Source: an uncultured Oscillospiraceae bacterium (GTDB lineage Bacteria; Bacillota; Clostridia; Oscillospirales; Ruminococcaceae). Taken from it: DNA of 10,614 nucleotides. How positions within the stretch are numbered: position 1 is the stretch's first letter; each line of letters opens with the position of its first letter. Shown here piece after piece: positions 5,636 through 10,614 of the stretch. Below the pieces are notes generated by a model. That model made no database searches and was not told where the DNA came from. It was given only the letters and a program-made list of their open reading frames with translations. The stretch is taken from assembly GCA_934457235.1 (NCBI GenBank), contig CAKSHT010000076.1, positions 1 through 10,614 of the forward strand, read 5' to 3'. The position numbers were made by a program, and so were the translations under genes.

Positions 5636-8600
5636 ATGATAAAAGAAAATCAGCGGCTGCTCAACCGCCTTAACGTCCTGACGGACGCGGCGGCGGCGGT
5701 CGTTTCTGTGGCAGCGGCGTTTGTCATAGTGTTCAACCTGCTGGATTTCGACAGAAATTTCGGGCTGGACAGCTATATGCGCCTGTTGCTTATATTTGTC
5801 CCGCTGCAGCTGATAACCTATGCCTGCATGGGACTTTATGGGTCTTTCAGAAGCAAGACCTTTGCCCAGGAGATGGGGCGGCTGTTCGGGGCGTTCCTGC
5901 TGGACGGACTGGCGCTTGTCGCGCTGCTTTACGTCGTGCGGATAGTCAACTTCTCGCGATGGACGCTGGCTATATTCCTGGTGCTGGATTTCCTGATAGT
6001 TACGCTAAAACGTTATATACTGCGCAAAACGCTGCGTAACTTCCGCGAGAGCGGCTATAACAAAAAATATGTCCTGCTGATAGGCAGCGGCGCGGCGGCC
6101 AGGGAGTACCTGCGCACGATAAGGGAGGAGCGCTGGCTTGGGCTTGAATGCGCCGGCTGCGTTTCAGATACACCGCTGTCCGGGGTCAAGCATCTGGGCG
6201 GCATGGACAAGCTGCTCAGGGTACTGGAGGAGCGCAGCTACGACGAGGCGGTCTGCGCGCTCGGCGCTGACGAGGAGCAGCAGCTTGCGGACGCCGTGGA
6301 AGCCTGTGAGCTTACCGGAACGAAAATTTCCGTCATACCAAGCATATATAAATACATGTCCTCCACCCCGGCGATAGATATCGTTGGCAATATCCCGATG
6401 ATAAACATTCGCCGTATACCGCTGGATAACATCGGAAACGCCGCGCTGAAACGCGCTGTGGATATCATAGGCTCATTGATACTGCTTATTCTGACGTCCC
6501 CTGTCATGCTGGTGAGCATGCTGGTGATAAAGATAACGATGGGCGGAAACGTTATATTCAAACAGCAGCGCGTCGGGCTGAACAAAAAGATATTTACGAT
6601 GTACAAGCTGCGTTCCATGCGGGACAGCGCGGAAAAGGACACCGCCTGGTCAACGGAGAACGACCCGCGCCGCACGAAATTCGGCGCCTTTATCCGTAAA
6701 TTCTCCATAGACGAGCTGCCTCAGCTGGCGAATGTGCTCAAAGGCGATATGAGCCTTGTCGGTCCGCGCCCGGAGATACCATTCTACGTGAATGACTTCA
6801 AGGACAAGATACCGATGTACATGATAAAGCACCAGGTGAAGCCGGGAATGACCGGGCTTGCACAGATAAACGGCTACCGCGGCGACACCTCGATAGAAAA
6901 GCGCATAGAGTATGATGTGCAGTACATAGAGAACTGGAATTTCTTCATGGATATCTCGATATTGCTGCGCACTGCGTTCAGCGGCTTCATGAACAAGGAA
7001 AAGCTGTCACACAAAACAAAAAAGATAAAACCATACAGACCGGAGAAACAAACAATGAACAAAAACAAAGCAAAAACGGATCTGATGGCTCTGGTAATGT
7101 TCCTGCCAGCCATCATCGCATTGGCGTTCACGCCGGTGATACTTCGCATAACGGCAGTCGTCACCGACATGAAAGAAGTGTACATGTACAACGGTGGCAG
7201 CGTAATAACTGCCGACGACGGTTCGACAACATATCAGCTGATCGACGTATATTCGCAGGGCAAGGCGCTGTTTGTCCTGGTTATTGCGATAATCATGCTG
7301 TTTATGGCGCTGCTGTGCTGCCTGTCGCTGTTCCGGCGGATAGAAAAGCGCTCGCTGGTTTACGTGGGCTGCTCCTTTGTATATATCATTATGGCGCTTG
7401 CGTCCGCCGCAATGTCGGAGTATGGTCAGATAGCGTTCGCGGGTGAATACGACCGCGCCGAGGGCTTCTGGACCACTGCGTGTTATTTCGTGCTGTTCCT
7501 GTTTTCGATGTACGCTTTCCGCACGTCCGGGAATTTCAGATTCCTGATGTATGGACTGTTCTTCTGTATCGGTGTGAACTTCGTACTTGGTGTTTCCCAG
7601 GTCACAGGTCACAATCTGCTTAAACAGGAGTGGTTCATAAATCTCATCTCCGACGGAAACCTTCGCGGTCAGATAACTACCGACGGATACTACACGGCGG
7701 CTTCGCTGGCAAACGGCGCGCTGTATCACAGCAACTACATGGGCAGCTTCACGGGTCTTGTAATTCCGCTGCTGACTGTCATGGCTATGTACTCTGAAAC
7801 AAAGCTCCAGCGCATTCTGTGCATAGTATTTGACGCAATGGCTGTATTCCTGCTTGTGGGAAGTACCGCACGAAGCGGCATTGTTGCAGTCGCTGCGGCT
7901 CTGGTAGCCGGGATAATCGTATTCGCGCGCCAGATCGCAAAGCACTGGAAGCCCTGCGTTGCCCTGGTCGGAGCGGCTGCCGTTCTTCTGGTGGGTGCGA
8001 ACTTCGCTTTGCATAATCAGCTGTTTGAGCGTATACCGTCCCTGGTGAACGACGCCGTGGGAATGTTCCTTCCGGCTGACGCGGAGGACAAGGACCTGTT
8101 TTCCAAGCTGCCGCTGCGTGAGATCGCAACTCCTGCCGGAGGAAAGCTTATCCTCACCGGTCAGAATGACAAGCTTACAGTCGGTTATGACAAGGACAGA
8201 CTGGACTATACATTCACTGACAGCGCTGACGAGAGCGTACTCCCGACATATACCTACAGTTTTAATGATGAATTCTCAGCGCTGAGCATAACAGCGGATT
8301 ATACAAACCGCATAGTTGATGTGACTGCCGGCACGCTTTCGGCACGCTACGATGTTGACAGCGAGGGCATATTCACCTGCGATGGAAACACCGGGATAAT
8401 TTATTCCGATGACGGCGCTTCTCAGATCGAGGCTGATGATATCGGCGTTCTTTCTGTGGAGATAAACGGCGCTAAAATCTATGCAGAGTATGATACAGAT
8501 ATCAATATGCTGTACTTCACCAGTGATGACGGAGAAACTCCGGTCGCCGGGATACTGACATACAGCTTCCCGGATACGGATTTCAAGGATGTTTCCCTGC

Positions 8601-9538
8601 GCACCGAGGCTTCTTCTGACGGCAGCCTGGTCCGCGACGTCATGGCAATGTACTTCTATGATAATTCCAGCAGCTCGCTTCTGTTTGACCTTATCAATCA
8701 GACCAAGATTGAGATGATAAACTATCGTACCGCGGATGCTGTTATCCCCCAGAATGCGGAGCACATCGGATTTGAGGGCAAGGAAACTCTGGGTTCTTCA
8801 CGTGGCTATATCTGGTCAAGAACTCTCCCTCTGCTGAAGAACTGCATGTTTACCGGCTACGGTGCGGATACGTTCACCTATAAGTTCCCGCAGAACGATG
8901 TGCTTGCAAAGTACTATGCATATCAGCAGTATAACGAAGGCTTCTATATCACAGTGGATAAGCCGCATAACATGTATCTCCAGATGTTCTGTTCCAACGG
9001 ACTTATCGCGCTTATCGCGTTCCTGGGCATAGTTGTGTTCTATCTGGTGGACTGCTTCAGACTGTATGCGCTGCGCAGGGAATACCGCCGTGAGCAGATA
9101 ATGGGCGCAGCTATCATGCTTGGCGTTGTCGGATACCTTGCCGCCGGTATGTTCAATGATTCTGTGGTATCCGTGGCACCGATGTTCTGGGTGCTTCTGG
9201 GCGTAGGCGCTTCGCTTAACACCATCAACCGCCGCATGGACAGAAATGTCGTGCTTGACGAGGAGTACACGCCCGTTATGGAAGAAAAGGCTCCTACTCC
9301 CGCTCAGGTCAGAAAGGATCAGCAGGCGGTTCAGGCTGGTGAGATCCTTGCCGCTGCAATACGCAATGAACAGATCAGAGAGCAGGAAAAGCAGCAGAAG
9401 CTAAGCGAAAAGTATGGCACATACACCCATGAGAATGCACAGGCATTGCTGGACGAAATACGCGCTATGCGGTCGGAGAACGATAAAACGCCCGACAGCG
9501 CGGAAGAAACTCCGGAGGACAGCGATGATAACGGCTGA
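5636..9538 (+). CDS. Fusion of polyprenyl-phosphate sugar-1-phosphate transferase and O-antigen ligase/polymerase
   Basis: This is a 1300-residue membrane protein. Residues 1-460 form a WcaJ/EpsE-type initiating transferase: four N-terminal membrane helices (about 16-37, 49-68, 84-104, 109-123), a Rossmann-like CoA_binding_3 region from IGSGAAAR (149-156), a membrane anchor (about 272-298), and the catalytic domain with DELPQL (359-364), GPRPE (376-380) and KPGMTGLAQINGYRG. This domain moves sugar-1-phosphate onto undecaprenyl phosphate. A Lys-rich junction (460-483) leads to a Wzy/WaaL-like half with about a dozen helices, STARSG (Arg746), an extracytoplasmic loop of about 320 residues, RGYIW (Arg1056) and KPHNMYLQ (His1111), then a charged cytoplasmic tail (about 1200-1300). 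That half polymerises or ligates lipid-linked glycan outside the membrane. Each half has the length of a complete standalone protein. An A6 run and an internal start at the junction make a one-base fusion event plausible. Confidence 0.88.
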   Translation: MIKENQRLLNRLNVLTDAAAAVVSVAAAFVIVFNLLDFDRNFGLDSYMRLLLIFVPLQLITYACMGLYGSFRSKTFAQEMGRLFGAFLLDGLALVALLYVVRIVNFSRWTLAIFLVLDFLIVTLKRYILRKTLRNFRESGYNKKYVLLIGSGAAAREYLRTIREERWLGLECAGCVSDTPLSGVKHLGGMDKLLRVLEERSYDEAVCALGADEEQQLADAVEACELTGTKISVIPSIYKYMSSTPAIDIVGNIPMINIRRIPLDNIGNAALKRAVDIIGSLILLILTSPVMLVSMLVIKITMGGNVIFKQQRVGLNKKIFTMYKLRSMRDSAEKDTAWSTENDPRRTKFGAFIRKFSIDELPQLANVLKGDMSLVGPRPEIPFYVNDFKDKIPMYMIKHQVKPGMTGLAQINGYRGDTSIEKRIEYDVQYIENWNFFMDISILLRTAFSGFMNKEKLSHKTKKIKPYRPEKQTMNKNKAKTDLMALVMFLPAIIALAFTPVILRITAVVTDMKEVYMYNGGSVITADDGSTTYQLIDVYSQGKALFVLVIAIIMLFMALLCCLSLFRRIEKRSLVYVGCSFVYIIMALASAAMSEYGQIAFAGEYDRAEGFWTTACYFVLFLFSMYAFRTSGNFRFLMYGLFFCIGVNFVLGVSQVTGHNLLKQEWFINLISDGNLRGQITTDGYYTAASLANGALYHSNYMGSFTGLVIPLLTVMAMYSETKLQRILCIVFDAMAVFLLVGSTARSGIVAVAAALVAGIIVFARQIAKHWKPCVALVGAAAVLLVGANFALHNQLFERIPSLVNDAVGMFLPADAEDKDLFSKLPLREIATPAGGKLILTGQNDKLTVGYDKDRLDYTFTDSADESVLPTYTYSFNDEFSALSITADYTNRIVDVTAGTLSARYDVDSEGIFTCDGNTGIIYSDDGASQIEADDIGVLSVEINGAKIYAEYDTDINMLYFTSDDGETPVAGILTYSFPDTDFKDVSLRTEASSDGSLVRDVMAMYFYDNSSSSLLFDLINQTKIEMINYRTADAVIPQNAEHIGFEGKETLGSSRGYIWSRTLPLLKNCMFTGYGADTFTYKFPQNDVLAKYYAYQQYNEGFYITVDKPHNMYLQMFCSNGLIALIAFLGIVVFYLVDCFRLYALRREYRREQIMGAAIMLGVVGYLAAGMFNDSVVSVAPMFWVLLGVGASLNTINRRMDRNVVLDEEYTPVMEEKAPTPAQVRKDQQAVQAGEILAAAIRNEQIREQEKQQKLSEKYGTYTHENAQALLDEIRAMRSENDKTPDSAEETPEDSDDNG
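7018..7024 (+). other. A6G homopolymer at the fusion junction, possible frameshift site
   Basis: AAAAAAG is read as A AAA AAG, followed by ATAAAA. With one A fewer, the codons become aaa aga taa and the transferase ends after HKTKR, 26 nt before the internal ATG. The single reading frame across both halves therefore depends on this run having six A residues. Confidence 0.6.
7042..7057 (+). promoter_or_regulatory. Internal ribosome binding site and ATG for a separate ligase
   Basis: GGAG (7042-7045) lies 9 nt before an in-frame ATG (7055-7057, codon 474). The A-rich surroundings resemble an ordinary gene start. Initiation here would give a separate 827-residue ligase beginning MNKNKAKTDLMALVMF, whose first membrane helix starts 8-10 residues in, as expected for a native N-terminus. 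Confidence 0.55.
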
Positions 9539-10316
9539 TTTCCACACGCATACTGATTTTTCTTCAGACAGCGAACAGCCGATGGAGGGCGCTCTCGAAG
9601 CGCTCATCGCAAAGGGAATAAAGACTGTATGCTTCACGGAGCACATGGATATGGACTACCCTGGCGGGGAATTCATTCTGGATACCGCCGCATACCGTGA
9701 GCGGCTCATGGAGCTTCGCGAGAAGTTCCGCGGGCGTATTGAGGTGCTTTTCGGCGTGGAGCTGGGACTGATGGATTACCTGGCTCCACGGCTTCGCGAA
9801 TATGTTTCCGGCTGGGATTTCGATTTCATCATCGGCTCGTCGCACCTGGTGGACGGAGTGGATCCGTATTATCCGGAGTATTTCGGCAAGTTTGGCGATC
9901 ATAACGGGATACTGCGTTATTTTGAGAGCATACTGGCGAATATCCGGTCGTTCAACGATTTTGACGTGTATGGGCACCTGGATTATGTCGTGCGGTACAG
10001 CAGTGCAAAGGATTACCGTCCCGCCGATTTTGCAGAACTTCTCGATGAGATACTAAAAATGCTGATTTCAATGGGCAAGGGTATCGAGCTTAACACCGCC
10101 GGTCTTAAATACGGGCTTGGCTTTGCTCACCCGCACCCGGAGCTTCTGCGGCGTTACCGGGAGCTTGGCGGCGAGATCATCACAGTCGGCTCTGATGGAC
10201 ATAAGGCGGAGCACTACGCATGGGACTTCGATAAGGCAGGGGATATCCTCAAAGACGCCGGATTTGAATATTACACCGTATTCAGAGGGCGCAAGCCGGA
10301 ATTCGTAAAATTATGA
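9525..10316 (+). CDS. hisJ: PHP-domain phosphatase, histidinol-phosphatase HisJ family
   Basis: This 263-residue cytoplasmic metal-dependent phosphatase belongs to the family that removes phosphate from L-histidinol phosphate in histidine synthesis. Visible metal-site motifs: HTH (7-9), TEHMD with Glu39-His40, FGVELG with Glu79, SSH with His107, YGHLD with His151, and SDGH with Asp224 and His226. Length and the C-terminal end RGRKPEF fit HisJ proteins of Clostridia. The ATG at 9525 is chosen because GGAGG (9514-9518) lies 6 nt upstream; an in-frame start at 9414 would add 37 residues from inside the previous gene and breaks the family N-terminus. It overlaps the ligase stop by 14 nt, so translation is coupled. 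No other histidine gene is visible. In Firmicutes capsule clusters a different PHP protein (CpsB/YwqE) dephosphorylates tyrosine kinases; a related role here is possible but the motifs favour HisJ. The symbol reflects the family, not proven function. Confidence 0.88.
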   Translation: MITADFHTHTDFSSDSEQPMEGALEALIAKGIKTVCFTEHMDMDYPGGEFILDTAAYRERLMELREKFRGRIEVLFGVELGLMDYLAPRLREYVSGWDFDFIIGSSHLVDGVDPYYPEYFGKFGDHNGILRYFESILANIRSFNDFDVYGHLDYVVRYSSAKDYRPADFAELLDEILKMLISMGKGIELNTAGLKYGLGFAHPHPELLRRYRELGGEIITVGSDGHKAEHYAWDFDKAGDILKDAGFEYYTVFRGRKPEFVKL

Positions 10317-10364
10317 AATTGCTGTCCGCCGGATCGTTGTAAAATTTCTGGCGCTAAATGTGTA

Positions 10365-10397
10365 GCGGGAGGCGGTTGCCATCCCGCACTTCTTTTT
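10365..10397 (+). terminator. Rho-independent terminator of the polysaccharide-PHP operon
   Basis: GCGGGA (10365-10370) pairs with TCCCGC (10382-10387), and inside it GGC pairs with GCC around a GGTT loop with one bulged A. The tract ACTTCTTTTT follows (five T at 10393-10397). It starts 49 nt after the PHP stop codon. Confidence 0.85.
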
Positions 10398-10614
10398 GAT
10401 TTCCCGTCAAAGCCCAAACGGTCGGATATAGGATCTGCCGCTGAATAATTTTATGTGTTTTAACAGACTGACCGGACATGCATTGCAATCCGTTTTTTTT
10501 GACTTTTTTCGACGCGTGCTTTGTAAATGTTTGTTCAATGTTTACAGACTTGTTTGTGCAGAATGTGTAAAAAAGCTGAAATTTCTCAAAGGTACTTGTA
10601 TATTTGCAATAAAT
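10398..10614. other. AT-rich non-coding stretch at the right edge
   Basis: No open frame with a ribosome binding site is visible on either strand. The region holds two T tracts (10493-10500 and 10504-10509), an inverted repeat TGTAAA (10522-10527) with TTTACA (10541-10546), and a possible promoter near the edge. It is most simply the upstream region of a gene beyond the window. Confidence 0.5.
10576..10604 (+). promoter_or_regulatory. Possible promoter for a gene beyond the right edge
   Basis: CTGAAA (10576-10581, four of six consensus bases), a 17-nt spacer and TATATT (10599-10604, five of six). It is weaker than the three promoters inside the window, and no downstream start can be seen to support it. 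Confidence 0.35.

Noticed and set aside
7018..7024. A AAA AAG as a programmed -1 ribosomal frameshift site, in the same phase as in dnaX
   Set aside because: The -1 frame stays open for about 140 codons of non-family sequence, and I saw no clear stimulatory stem. An indel in the A run explains the locus better.
7007..8014. Antisense open frame (335 codons) opposite the ligase half
   Set aside because: The product is rich in His, Gln, Arg and Tyr, matches nothing known, and overlaps conserved membrane helices on the + strand.
9414..9524. Upstream start for the PHP gene at 9414
   Set aside because: The extra 37 residues come from the ligase tail region in another frame, are Arg/Thr/His-rich, and family members begin at the MITADFHTHT segment.

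Overview
The window looks like chromosome of a Gram-positive Clostridia member, most like the Ruminococcus/Oscillospiraceae group. The signs are strong GAGG-type ribosome binding sites, sigma-A promoters with 17-nt spacers, moderately GC-rich coding DNA set in AT-rich gaps, a secreted lipoprotein glycosidase, and Firmicutes-type polysaccharide and HisJ-family proteins. This placement is inference from sequence style. Every real gene is on the + strand.

Layout. (1) 1-786: the 3' end of an acidic, low-complexity protein of unknown function, closed by a hairpin terminator at 828-865. (2) 938-3670: a single-gene unit with its own promoter, a TTG start and a terminator. It encodes an 865-residue sensory protein (PAS-like, a middle domain, GAF-like, GGDEF-like, EAL-like) in which both cyclic-di-GMP catalytic domains have lost key residues. 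(3) 3671-5490: a promoter and two tightly coupled genes, a NagZ-type GH3 lipoprotein and a small HAD phosphatase. (4) 5534-10397: an extended -10 promoter, then a 1300-codon gene joining a polyprenyl-phosphate sugar-1-phosphate transferase to an O-antigen ligase/polymerase. A PHP-family (HisJ-like) phosphatase overlaps its 3' end by 14 nt, and a terminator follows. (5) 10398-10614: no gene; AT-rich and probably the upstream region of a gene beyond the right edge.

How the genes may work together. The large gene links the first membrane step of exopolysaccharide or cell-surface glycan synthesis with a ligase/polymerase that acts outside the membrane, and the PHP protein is translationally coupled to it. 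NagZ with the HAD protein suggests cell-wall amino-sugar turnover. The degenerate GGDEF-EAL protein could be a cyclic-di-GMP or signal receptor for surface functions, but nothing in the sequence links it directly to the polysaccharide genes.

The most notable observation is at 7018-7057. The transferase-ligase join lies in an A-rich stretch with an A6 run, a frame-shifted TAA two bases after it, a GGAG motif and an ATG. Removing one A from the run would split the gene into two ordinary, well-formed genes. The fusion is therefore either a recent one-base event, a phase-variable switch, or a sequence error.
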